64,000 nt of DNA, taken from contig CM066924.1 in assembly GCA_033964015.1 (NCBI GenBank), positions 23,494,280 through 23,558,279 of the forward strand. The letters are read 5' to 3'. How positions within the stretch are numbered: the stretch's first letter is position 1; each line of letters opens with the position of its first letter. Both the position numbers and the translations under genes were made by a program. Shown here piece by piece: positions 46,101-56,096 of this stretch. The notes under the pieces are model-generated. The model was not told where the DNA came from. It was given only the letters and a program-made list of their open reading frames with translations, and did no database searches. The stretch comes from Scolanthus callimorphus. Taxonomy: Eukaryota; Cnidaria; Anthozoa; Actiniaria; Edwardsiidae.

Positions 46101-49100
46101 CCAAGCGGTCATAAGCACAGTGTATCTTGATCGTGTAACTTGATCGTTTCTGATCTTTCATGTTCTTTCCACCATGTGGGGCTTGTGTTGACAATTCGAA
46201 CTCGATAATAAGGACCTGCCTTTATAAGATATCTTCAGAATCAAGGAAAACAGAAAAGCGAGAAGAAAAGAAAGACCACAATGAAGCCCTCATCGAACTG
46301 CACGACCCCCCAAAACTACGCCCCCTTATCACTCCGCTTACCTTTCTTCGGTTACCATGGGATCCAAGGCGACAGATGAAGCCCGAGTTGAGCCAATCAC
46401 AGAGCTTCTATGGCTACACAGCTCGTCAGGTTGCGCATGCGTAGTATCCTCCACGTGCTGACGCTTCTTGGGTTTAACCATACTGTGAAGGGCAAGCGCC
46501 TGAGAGAGACAAGTCAAGTTACAAAGGGCTTGTTTACACACTATCGCAAGTGCAGACGCAAGCACAAGCGCAAGGATATCAAACTCATACATTTCCATTC
46601 TGTGGCTCACACTAGAACGCAAACACAGACGCAAGGATATCAAACTCATACAATTCCCTTCTGTGGTTCACACTAGAACGCAAGCGCAAGAAAATCGAGA
46701 CGTTGCGTTCCCTTGCGCTTGTGCTTGCGTCTAGTGTACATCAAGTGCACACAAGTTATTGTTGATATTAGCCTTGCGCTTGCGTCGCTATGATTTACAC
46801 TTGTGTTGTGCTTGCGTCCTGCGCTTGCCAGCTCTAAAATAGGCTTTTCCTGGGTAGTATACCCCAATCTTCTACTGAAAATCCCACAACGTTCTAGTCA
46901 CCCACTCATTTCTTAATGTCTCTCTAAAAGTAGATATACTTATAGAAATCTGGAGATCAGTTATCAGTAGTTATCACTAGCGAACTGAAAGGAAAATGCT
47001 GCGGTTACTCGTAAATCAGCCGACAGAAATGGATGCTTGACGTGGTACTTTCTAGGCTTACAAAATGGCGGCTTCAGTTCAATCAGCAGGAGCTGAGCAA
47101 CGCTCTTAAAGTGTTCATTACCTGTAGTAAAGGAGGAAGATCATCTTGCTGCTGGTCTCCTTGAAGCTCCCCTTTCTGTCATCAAAAACAAATCAGACAA
47201 TATAATTGTACAATATACTACATCGCGGCCCCCATGGCTGGGAATCAACTGTCGCTCTATAAGGACTGGCTAACACACAAACGCAAGCGCAGGACGAAAG
47301 CGCAAGGCAAGCGCAAGCTTAAAATGAACATTAAGGCGCTTGCGTTCGCTTGATTACACTAGACGCAAGCACAAGAGCAGGGGAACGCAACGTCTCACTT
47401 TCCTTGCGCTTGCGTCTGCGCTTGCGTTCTAGTGTAAATTAGATAAGGGAAATGTATGAGTTTGATATCCTTGCGTCTGCGCTTGCGTTCTAGTGTAAAT
47501 TAGATAAGGGAAATGTATGAGTTTGATATCCTTGCGTCTGCGCTTGCGTTCTAGTGTAAACAACATAAGGGAAATGTATGGGTTTGATATCCTTGCGTTT
47601 GCATTCTAGTGTAAACCACATAAGGGAAATGTACGGGTTTGATATCCTTGCGCTTGGGTCTACGCTTGCATTCGTGTGTAAATAAGCCCTAAATGTAAGA
47701 TAAAACCAGCATCCTAAATATACGCAATGCGCATCTGACCTACTACAAAGGCTTGGTCATGCAGGAGTCAGTCTTGACCTACAAACCACTTATTATCTCG
47801 TGAATATTTAGAGTTATATCATACCAGAGGCCGCCCTGATCTAGACGCTAACAGCCGCTTCAGGTCTTCTGCAGCATATTCTGAGGAGCCGGGTCTAAGC
47901 AGCAGTGAAAGAAAACAACAATATTTAATTTTCTCATTTTTAGGCAACAGTACCAGCTTGTTTTGGCAATGGGCGCTATGTAAGATGAACAGTGAACAGA
48001 ACGAAAGGAAACTTTCGTTTTGCTTTTGGACCCAATTCAAACCGAACATGGTTCTTGTGCTACATTTGTGAGTGTCTTTCTAAAGGAAAAATTAAAACCG
48101 AACATGGTTCTTGTGCTACATTTGTGAGTGTCTTTCTAAAGGAAAAATTAAATATCGTCCATTCAGGGGCTTCATGGCCCTAGGCTTCACACATTTGAGA
48201 ACTTACTCGGGTTCTTTAACAGATGTCTTCTCTTCCATGTCTTCATTAGCCTCCTGCCATGTTAAATAAAAAAGATGGAGTTACAGGGACGAGGCATCCA
48301 AAAGTTTTAATAACAATCCGCGAGTCTTGAATAATTTGGTGTAGAAAATGAAAAAATCAGGCCATCATCAAGATAATGTTGTGGGATAGTCTCCAGCACA
48401 GTGCTACTTTTTTCTCTCGAAAACAAATCTGTACATTTTTTTAAAAATCCTACATACTGGAAAGGTAAGTTGCCATTTAGCGACTAGGTTGTAATTTTTG
48501 GTCGCAATATCGGATCCTGAATAACACATTCATCCACAAATTCATACTTTAAATTTCCGTGCACTTTTGACTCTTCTTTTCACGTCACGATCTGCAAAGA
48601 GAAAAAAAAGTTGACAAAGTTGAATGGAGGGGAGAAAACTGCAATACAAATAAAACGGAAATATCGGTCACATGAGGATTAAAATTCACTAATAAATTCT
48701 CTATGTCAGATCAAGTATGTCAGGGAAATAAAGTTGCAATGGTTATAGACTATACAGCAGCATGAGAAAGTAATGATCAAGTTTTCATCAAATGATACAT
48801 ACTGTGCTGTTCAACATCTATGCCCAACTCCTCAAACAAAGATTCTCCCATCGGAACATATGGCTCTGAGTCACACTATTGGTAGGAATAGAATTTAAAA
48901 CATGAATAAGACAGAAGTTGGATTACTGTCATGGCAAGTTCTAATGCATATTGTTGGTAAGTGTCTCAAATATACGAAATGTCATTTCTCAAACAGTATT
49001 TCACATAAAAATACCTTTTCCCTGGAGTAAAAGCCTCTGTCTTCATCCCTAAATGGAAAAAAAAAATTTCCATTGCGTCAACAAACTGAAGAAAATTGAA

Positions 49101-49558
49101 GGTGCTAATTCCTTCAACACTTGTGACAGTTTGGAAACCTTTTCATTATACTTGTATTTTCATCCACCAAGTTGAGCCAACTATAGAAATAGTAGCTTCT
49201 GATGATATGATCAAAGGAAAGGACCTTTAATGCTTTCTAGAAGCCTTTAGAATATCATTAATGAGACTATTGTTCTCATTATGCCATTCACTTACTCTTC
49301 TATTTCACTCTTGCCAGCACTCTTCATAGATGCAGTATCTGAAAAGAAAGGAATAATATTGTCACACAAAGTGCAATCTAATCTAATCTATACTATTAAT
49401 TTTACCAAATATTGCATTCACTTTTATTAGCACCAACAGGGAAGGCGGGGGGCTTTAGCCCCCCAAATTTCGCCAAGTTTTCATACATTTTCACTAAACT
49501 CAGCCCCCCCGTATCCCCCCCCCCCCCGTATTGCCATACAGTCCTACCAATGAACCGC

Positions 49559-49594
<36 letters not shown>

Positions 49595-52500
49595 ATTTGG
49601 AAACTGTTCCGCCGTCCCTGACCAATTCCAATGTACTGACAACTTCAAGCTGAAGAACACTGGTGATCAATCTAAGGAGGACAAGGCCAAGAAAGGTCAC
49701 AAACTATGCTGAAATTCCCTCCTGACTCTCAACCAGAATTGTTCACTTTGTGACTTTGATCAGATGCGGAGGTTAGGAAGTGTGAAACATGCTCTACCCA
49801 AGCTGGTTAGAATCACACTAAACAAATTACCTGTGATTGTTTTCTGTCTCAATAATGCTTCTACAGGAACCATCCCATAATACTGCTCAGCCACAACTGT
49901 TGGCATCTTTCTTTGAAGCTGAAAACACCATGTACATCATTCATTTGATATTGTACTCTAGAGTGTACTGAATAAGATCAACAACAATACTGACAATACA
50001 ATACAATAATTTCTTTAGAGTCGGTGACGTGGGGAGAGGTTACCTGAGCTCCAGAGCCAGAAGCTCATGTGAAAAACACGCGACTATTACATTCAACTTC
50101 ACTACAATTACAATTTACAAGACAAGATACTTCGAAAATTATGTAAAATTACATCGAGATGTCATAGCGATTACGATTGCAGGCATTTGCTGCACTGGCA
50201 GCCATGGTAGTTGATGCCCTTTAAGAGAGACTTAAATTCAGAAAGAGTAGCAACTTGGAATCAAATTAAATACCAGTGATGTATGCAGCTCTAGCTATAG
50301 GCCTCCATGGGCCTGACGTAAAGTACTGTACTGCCAATGAGCTTGGCCTATAGAATATTTGCAAATCCTATGTACGTCTGAGGCTGTGTCATATGCCCCT
50401 GATTTACTGGCATAAGAGAAAAGGCATTCAAACTCCCTAAACTGTAACATTTGCTCATATATGTCATTATGTACCTTTTTCAGACAAGGCCTTAAATACT
50501 CCACATGCAGATGTACTGACAGGAGTGAAATCATTTTAAGCCTGAAGGGTACACTTATTCACACTTACATCATTAATTTCAAAGTCCATTCTTCTCTGCA
50601 GTTTCTCTTCCTTGGTATAGTGGACTCTGGTTCGTTTGTCTTCTTGTCTGATCTGTCGACAAAAGTAGCCAAATAATTATCTTCAGCTGGTAAACTGGGA
50701 GGAAACTTGGTGAGAACCATGGGCAGATCCAGACATTTTGGGAATGCAGGAGTGGGGTGGATAGGGGAAATATGGAGACCACAAATTGCAAATTTCCTTC
50801 AGAAATACAATTCATGTATGGGAATAAATGCAGTAAATCCATTTTTTGGAGAAAAAGACTGATGTCATACCACTAATGGCTTGTATCTGTCTGGAGGAGG
50901 GTAGAGGGGAGGAATTTCTGAAGAGAAAACCGTGAGCTGGAAACGGTGCTACCATCCATGGGTGTTTAATGTCCATAGCAAGGTCTCTCCTGATGCTCAG
51001 TACATTGAAACTGAAAATAAATAAATAAATTGTAAAATGGGCACAGCGCACACACAAAAATGTTGGTAAAATGAAAAATGGGAATACATTAAAACAGTTT
51101 TCTGCAAAAGTCCAACAATTCCTGGAGACTTTACTTGTACTAAAAGTATTTTCCAAACAATATGAGAACTATTAAATTCAACAGAACTACATGCTAGGGG
51201 CCTGTCCCTGAAGCAATTCTGTGGAATGAGTCCCCATGACTGGTCATCTTGTGTGTGTTAAGCTTAGAACACTATAAAGTGGGTTCATGTTTCAATTGCA
51301 CAGCCCATCTTATTCGCATCTTATCCAGCAATCAAAACTTTAAAAAAATGATTACTCCATGTTGTGACATCTAGTTAAATAAATGGCTCATTCAAACTGC
51401 TTATTTACAAGTAATACAAGGAGGAAGAATCAATAGAAAATTGTACCTTTTATTGGCATCTAGTGCTAGCTGTGTCTTGAGCCGGCTCATATTTGCAGCA
51501 CCACTGAAAACAGCTCTGTCATTCAGTTCTACATAAAACACAATAGAAGTGTTGGTCTGATCCAGAAAAAAAGCCTCCCCGACAGAAGGAAGTTCCAGAG
51601 GAATGGGGATCAAAATGCATTTTATTTCCCATAAAATCACTGTATTTTTTCTCAGGAAATCCCATGTATAAACCTACTTCCATTGTTGAAATGGATTTTT
51701 TTCACATTGTGCGTTGAAGGATGTTGAAAAGTGCCCCCACCCCTCTGGAATTTCCAAAGGTAAATACAGTATTTGTATGGAAGAAATCAGGTAAATTGAC
51801 TCCCCCACCCCTCTGGAATTTGCAATCCCTTCCGTGACCACACATTATCATGGATAAGTGCACGTCATATACATGTACAACATAGAGCAGATTTCGTGTG
51901 ACTGTGAAAAGTGCCGTGGTATGGCACGGTACTGTCGCGGTGGCGGTACGGAACCTGGCCTGCTGTAAATGGAATTAAATCGCCAATGAAATCGCGTAGT
52001 CACGGTACGGTCACGTTCGCGGCACGGAACAACTTTGTCACTGTACTTTTCACAGTCATACGAAATCTGCTCTAGTTACACTACAATTATGGGCCTTACT
52101 CTGAGCTTTGTCCAGATACTTGACAAACAGTCCTTGGGCAATGATAACAACTTCTATGGCCAAGCGCCTGTCCAGCAAAACAGACCACTAAAATTAGATA
52201 CAATTGTACTGCAGCTAAATTGGATGTGCTAAACTGAAACATCATACGACACAAAATTGATTTTATAAGTTCCTCCAAAAAGATTGACACATCACATTTG
52301 AGCTGAATCTGATAAAAAGTCTTGTTACAGCATTGATATTTTGAAAGTTTTGAATTAAATGCTGGCTGAAAATGGTACCCTAATTAAAGTGCTTTGTGAA
52401 GATGCCAGGTGTCTGGTGTTTAGTATTTCTGGTGATTCTGATCACAGTAGCTAGAGCACATCTGTACTGACCTCTGAAGCTCCATGTTCTGCTCATGGCT

Positions 52501-55500
52501 CTGAAAAGAAAGAAAAAACAGCTGTCTTGTAACATCCATACATCTTCATACATCTATATTGTCTATTATTTATAAACATCAGACTTGCAATACCTTTTAC
52601 ATACATATTGCTGATGATTATGACTACTTACCAGGAAGGGATCTGGAGGTATTGACTTCATTTCACCCCAGATGCTGTTTATTTCATTCATCAACACTCC
52701 AATCTAGAAAACAGTGAGGGTACTTGTTAAATCAACAAATCATGCAATGAAAGTATGACAGTGAAGAATAATGCTTTTTTGACTCATAGTACACTCTTTC
52801 ATTTATTTTGTTTATATAATTTCACTGAGGTGGAAAATTAAATTGTCTACAAAACATGTATTAGATCTTAGGCACTTCAAGTTATGTGTTCTGGCGACGT
52901 GCGCGATGTTGGTGACCAATTGCAAACGGCACCAAAAATAAGCTTTTATCGTCAAAAATACATTGATCGCAACAATATTTTAATTTCATATTTAACATAC
53001 CAATAAAGGTACTGCCAAAGGATGAGAACGTAGCAATAAACTCAAAGATCTTACAAAATTACTACGGAAAAAATGTCAATAAAGTCACGAAAACTGAAAA
53101 CCGTGCGTAACATTTTCCGTATCTAAATTCAATTAACATAGATTATAGAATGATCTAAGCTCTGTTTTGAAAAAGAAAAACATGCAATCAGATGCACATG
53201 AACTATAGATTGTTATACAATAATTTATTATCTACTTTATTATCAACTACCACCTGAAATTATATCAAATCTAGCGTCTGAACAATGTCAGGATTGTGCT
53301 TCCGGTAGATGTACACAAAATATGATATTGCTTAAAAAGTGTGTATTTTCTGGTTAAAACGAAAGCCTCTTTGTCAACAAGGTGCACATTAAGTATGCTT
53401 CAACTTGCTATGAATTATATTTTTGAAACTGCTTTAGTTTTTTCAAGCGAAATACAAATCCAGCGTCTGAACCGAATTTCCAATCCTCTCCTACAATTTT
53501 ACACTCGTTCGGTGCGTTTTGCGATGCCTTTTCGCGGTGCGTTTTGCGATGCCTTTTTGCGGTGCGTTTTGCGATGCCTTTACCGGTGCGTTTTGAGGTG
53601 CCTTCTCCGGTGCGTTTTGAGGTGCCTTTTCCGGTGCGTTTTGCGATGCCTTTTTGCGGTGCGATTTGCGATGCCTTTTCCGGTGCATTTTAGCGGTGCG
53701 TTTTGCGATGCCTTTTAGTGGTGCATTTTGCGATGCGTTTTGGCGTAGTATTTGGATTACGAACCCTAGCAATGAATTTTATCGTCGGTCTCAATTTGTC
53801 TTTTCATATAGAATAGTTTTGGACCAGTTAAGTGTTCAATTATATGTGAAAAACTGGTGCAGAACGCTAGTGTTATAATCAAGACGTTAGTTCGAGAAAC
53901 CTCAAGCAAAATGCGGAAAGAACTAGGCTCTACGCTAGCTAGCTATCACGAGCGTAAATTTTGGGAACTCGCTAGTATGTAGGAATCAAACTAGACCTCA
54001 CTTCCGTTGATATAGTGGCTCTTAAAAGAGCCGTTTTATTAAGTAGAATCTCTGGTTCCCAAGGTGAGATGATGTATCCCCAACTATCCTCAACTCGGAA
54101 GAAATCCCTCACAAGCAAAGTCATTTTCATGATGACTAATTCTTTAAACTCCTTCTGCATCATCTGCGATTTCACAATCGCAAGAACCCTGCAATCACGT
54201 TCCGCACCTTCTCCAATTGCGACAAAGTAGCCTCTATATTGAAACTCATCCAGTTAGTAGAGACGTTTTTCCGAAATGCTGACATTGCTATAGTAATTAA
54301 AATAGCAAGAGAACAAGAACGAGCATCAGCACCTCCAAAGATCGAGGCATTGCAAAACGCACCGCTAAAAGGCATCGCAAAACGCACCGCTAAAAGGCAT
54401 CGCAAAACGCACCGCGAAATGGCACCTCAAAACGCACCGGATAATGCATCGCAAAACGCACCGCGGAAAGGCATCGCAAAACGCACCGCGGAAAGGCATC
54501 GCAAAACGCACCGCGAAAAGGCATCGCAAAACGCACCGCTAATCAATCAAAACGCACCGCTGAAAGGCACCGATGCCAAAACGCACCGCTCGCGGTGCGT
54601 TTTCTTCGTGTAACGCAATTGGGCACCAACTCTGTGCACATAGCCTTCTGTATCCTGCTAATGAACCTACCCCAAATTATGATATACCAAAAGATCCGAA
54701 TTTTGCCTAAATTATTTCCCCTATTGTTGAACTCAACCAAGGGAAAAACAACAACCCACCAGTTCATTCTGATCACTGATACTAATGCCAGTTATGATGT
54801 TTCTTGGAAGAAGGCGTGGTCGGATGAGCTTGGCAAAGGCACTAAAAGATGAAGGTGGGGCCTTGATTGCTTCCTGTGGAATATGGAATAAAGCATTATT
54901 AATCACCAATATTCATTGGCTAGTTTCTCTCACTTTGGTAGCCTCAACCTAAAGCCCAGGTTAAAATGCATATTGGGATCTATGAGATGCCAGCTGAAAA
55001 TACAGAATCAGCTTGGATTACTACATAGACATCCCAGCTGGGGCATACATTGGGGTTCCAGCTGGGACCAGTTTTTATCTGGCATCACAAAATGAAATGA
55101 GTTTTCCAGGTCATTCTCTTTCTTTATGTCAACACTTCCAATCATGAACTGGTGTTCATTGGTAACCCAGAATAAGCAATGCAAGACTTTGTATTCTTAC
55201 ATCCTCAGGAAAATTAGCCTACGAATGAGTTAGCTTACCTCAACTGGTGTTAAAGGTCTCTCAACTTCAGGATTTACATTGCCGACCTCTGTAGTAGGTA
55301 AAAAAACATTTCTGTCAATATACTCCCAAAGACCACCAGCATTATCCTTTTCCCATAGCTCTCAGGGAGCATGGAGGGGGACGGGCTGGGGCCTTTAGCC
55401 CCCAGCCGGCCGTGAAGAGTCTGCACGGGTGAAGTTGTAAGTTAAGTTAATGTTGTTGATACGATGGCTACAATTAGACAAGATCAACAGCCCTTACCTG

Positions 55501-55741
55501 GATTGTCCTCTATCTCAAACAGGCTCAAAGGCCCGGCAATACTGGTGAACTTCTTATGAAACTCCCTCTGTAAAGGATACCAATTATCAAGGTACAGATT
55601 ATTTCATTAAATTGTGTTGCACCGTCTAAAAGCTCAACCGCAAACATCCAAAATGGCGAAAAGTCAAACTTTACAACCGTAACTTACTGACGAAAACGGC
55701 AGCCTATCGAGCTGATAGATCCCTGTATTTAATGAAGACAT
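37115..55741 (-). CDS. CCDC87: CCDC87 orthologue, 33 traced exons
   Basis: Exons 5' to 3': 55688-55741, 55498-55567, 55239-55288, 52632-52703, 52472-52500, 52100-52167, 51447-51528, 50871-51010, 50569-50652, 49831-49918, 49296-49338, 49015-49048, 48803-48875, 48548-48591, 48207-48253, 47825-47894, 47122-47175, 46342-46499, 45565-45589, 45452-45493, 45116-45217, 44747-44863, 44143-44303, 43524-43563, 42682-42798, 42497-42609, 42254-42369, 41518-41762, 40920-41048, 40093-40207, 39169-39249, 38801-38881, 37115-37279 (TGA). About 2.9 kb coding, near 970 residues against roughly 850 in mammals. Matches to the vertebrate protein run in order: REFHKKFTSIAGPLSLFE (N-terminus), KYLDKAQ, AEDLKRLL, HPQPSVV, FIGEEIKEVYEEI, DYLKYLSTQ, RLERLWTLLCMPDAQRLDMA, SDPNRFFE, GDTVTFQ, MLYWLQQERR. 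The protein is largely helical and coiled coil; in mouse it is a sperm protein linked to the acrosome reaction. All borders are GT..AG and phases agree, except at exon 8 and between exons 31 and 32. Confidence 0.9.
37350..37540. mobile_element. Intronic element with CGTGTAGACG / TTCCTTGACAA repeats
   Basis: CGTCTGCACGAGCAA, CGTGTAGACGCACCAGCAA, TTGCTCGTGTAGACGA and AGCGTGTAGACAGCC alternate with TTTTCCTTGACAA on both strands, giving a partly self-complementary structure in the last intron of CCDC87. It is a MITE-like relic; borders are uncertain. Confidence 0.5.
37638..37960. mobile_element. Inverted-repeat element, TTAGGGAAGAGGTCAAAACA ends
   Basis: The left end AGGGAAGAGGTCAAAACA pairs with TGTTTTGACCTGCTCCCT at the right, followed by TTAA. 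The subterminal CTGGACCCAATTTGGGGG pairs loosely with GGCCCAAATTGGGTCC. It directly abuts the next TTAA element in the last CCDC87 intron. Confidence 0.7.
37965..38313. mobile_element. TTAA-type element with GAGCC...GGCTC ends
   Basis: TTAA lies on both sides (37961-37964, 38314-38317). The ends are GAGCCCGTGTCAGCCA and GGCGGCTGCCACAGGCTCT. A TTAA duplication is typical of piggyBac and Kolobok elements. The body includes AATCAGCCGATGGAAATGGA, also found at 43743-43968 and 46983-47106. It is interrupted by the nested element at 38009-38130. Confidence 0.8.
38009..38130. mobile_element. Nested short element inside the TTAA element
   Basis: AGCGGATTTCAGACTGT at the left and ACAGTCATATGAAAACCGCT at the right are imperfect inverted repeats. 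The interior matches 35096-35212. It is absent from the TTAA relatives, so it inserted later. Confidence 0.65.
38539..38723. repeat. 185-bp hairpin in CCDC87 intron
   Basis: A nearly complete palindrome: GCAATAAAAATACTTTCTGC to GCGGAAAGTACTTTTATTGC on the outside, GTTTCTTACAAACACTCGGG paired with CTCGTGTTTGTAAGAAAGC in the middle, and TGAAAGACACTCGCC TTC GGCTCGTGTCTTTCA at the centre. Shorter TAGAAAATAACA / TGTTATTTTCTA arms sit outside. It is probably a fold-back transposon. Confidence 0.85.
43743..43968. mobile_element. TTAA-type element, best-preserved copy
   Basis: TTAA on both sides (43739-43742, 43969-43972), with ends AGAGCCTCTGTCAGCC and GTGGCTGACAAGGGCTCT. Non-coding, 226 bp, in a CCDC87 intron between exons 23 and 24. 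Confidence 0.88.
44514..44745. mobile_element. Decayed relative of the TTAA element
   Basis: GTCGCCATTTTGTTTGCCAGC, GAAAGAATCCATTTTTCGTC and a right end AGTGACGAGAAGGAACTCTT follow the order of 43743-43968. It ends right at the donor site of CCDC87 exon 22. Confidence 0.6.
44929..45158. repeat. Four tandem copies of the CCDC87 exon-21 end plus donor
   Basis: Units of about 60 bp read GCTTACCTCTCCTGTTAAGT then CGTTATACACGGTGGGATA and a GCGTGTGAGAGTGTTCTATG tail. The rightmost unit is the true end of exon 21 with its donor (minus strand GAGAG/GTAAGC at 45116); three more lie in the intron, each with its own CTTAC (GTAAG) donor or a partial one. Using a distal donor would read through a CCATAG stop. 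Confidence 0.9.
46524..46830. mobile_element. CGCAAG-rich inverted-repeat element A
   Basis: It starts near AGGGCTTGTTTACACACT and carries repeated ACGCAAGGATATCAAACTCA plus CACACTAGAACGCAA, turning into the complementary CTTGCGTC words on its right half. It lies in the CCDC87 intron 5' of exon 18, in transcript order between exons 17 and 18. Confidence 0.6.
46983..47106. mobile_element. Truncated TTAA-element relative
   Basis: AAATCAGCCGACAGAAATGG, CAAAATGGCGGCTTCAG and a right end CGCTCTTAAAG match the right half of the TTAA elements. Confidence 0.6.
47261..47690. mobile_element. CGCAAG-rich inverted-repeat element B
   Basis: The right end CGTGTGTAAATAAGCCCT mirrors the left end of element A. 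The interior is a tandem array, about 60 bp per unit, of GTTTGATATCCTTGCGTC, TGCGCTTGCGTTCTAGTGTA and AGGGAAATGTATGA, at least four units. It lies between CCDC87 exons 16 and 17. Confidence 0.65.
49500..49593. repeat. Poly-C tracts in CCDC87 intron
   Basis: C-runs of about 14 and more than 30 bases, next to AGCCCCCC words and GCGGGGGGCTTTAGCCCCCC (49447-49470). The length is likely unreliable in any assembly. Confidence 0.9.
51885..52072. mobile_element. MITE with GAGCAGATTTCG ends, copy 2
   Basis: GAGCAGATTTCGTGTGACTG and CAGTCATACGAAATCTGCTC, followed inward by TGAAAAGTGCCG, the same termini as 18937-19238. It is flanked by TA on both sides (51883-51884, 52073-52074). It begins only about 27 bp beyond the donor of CCDC87 exon 6 (exon edge 52100). 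Confidence 0.88.
53510..53742. repeat. GGTGCGTTTTGCGATGCCTT minisatellite, forward arm
   Basis: About ten units of roughly 24 bp, GGTGCGTTTTGCGATGCCTT plus a short variable spacer (TTCC, TTTGC, TTAG). The complementary array is at 54347-54604; together they form an inverted pair in the CCDC87 intron between exons 3 and 4. Confidence 0.93.
54017..54032 (-). other. Histone-type 3' stem-loop motif
   Basis: On the minus strand, AATAAAACGGCTCTTTT then AAGAGCCACTA. The 16-bp core GGCTCTTTTAAGAGCC, preceded by AAAAC and followed by ACTA, fits the metazoan histone mRNA 3' hairpin, and a purine-rich GGAAGTGAGG follows. I find no histone coding sequence on either side, so it is an orphan motif or coincidence. 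Confidence 0.4.
54347..54604. repeat. GCATCGCAAAACGCACCGC minisatellite, inverted arm
   Basis: About nine units of GGCATCGCAAAACGCACCGC plus a short spacer, the reverse complement of the 53510-53742 array. The last unit folds on itself (AAAACGCACCGC, TC, GCGGTGCGTTTT). Open frames here are repeat artefacts. Confidence 0.93.
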
Positions 55742-56096
55742 TTCGAGAATTCAATTATATTAAAATTTATCTAATATTTTAGGTTTAAGAACCCCTAATA
55801 ACCAAAAGTTTTGGAAAAGGTCCGCCATTTTCGTCCCCTAAACTTCGAGTAGAACTATGGCAACACTCGGTAGAGACCTGGGAGCGAGTGTCTCACAAGT
55901 GTCATACCACAGGGAGCCCGTGTGCCCTAAATGCTATGCACTCTCGCTGCATGCTGGGAATTATGAGAATAAAATTCTTAATTATTATCATTAATTCATT
56001 ACTGATTGTGACGTCACATTCGAATTCATAAGCGTGTAGTTCACTGCAACAAGAAAACCTTTCAGTCGAAAATTCTGTGTTAACTTTTGACAAGAA
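55742..56096. promoter_or_regulatory. Shared promoter region of CCDC87 and the 178-aa membrane-protein gene
   Basis: Only 355 bp separate the two divergent start codons. No TATA box is obvious. A minus-strand ATGGCGGACC near 55836 and the AAAATGGCGG context could be an alternative upstream start or a YY1-like element; this is inference. The region contains a TGACGTCA palindrome (56008-56015), the core of CREB/ATF sites. Confidence 0.55.

Noticed and set aside
53341..53772. Overlapping basic or cysteine-rich frames on both strands
   Set aside because: Products of the GGTGCGTTTTGCGATGCC minisatellite.
54040..54405. Histone gene upstream of the 3' hairpin
   Set aside because: The minus-strand frames here (for example SQLEKVRNVIAGFL) show no histone-fold or linker-histone sequence.
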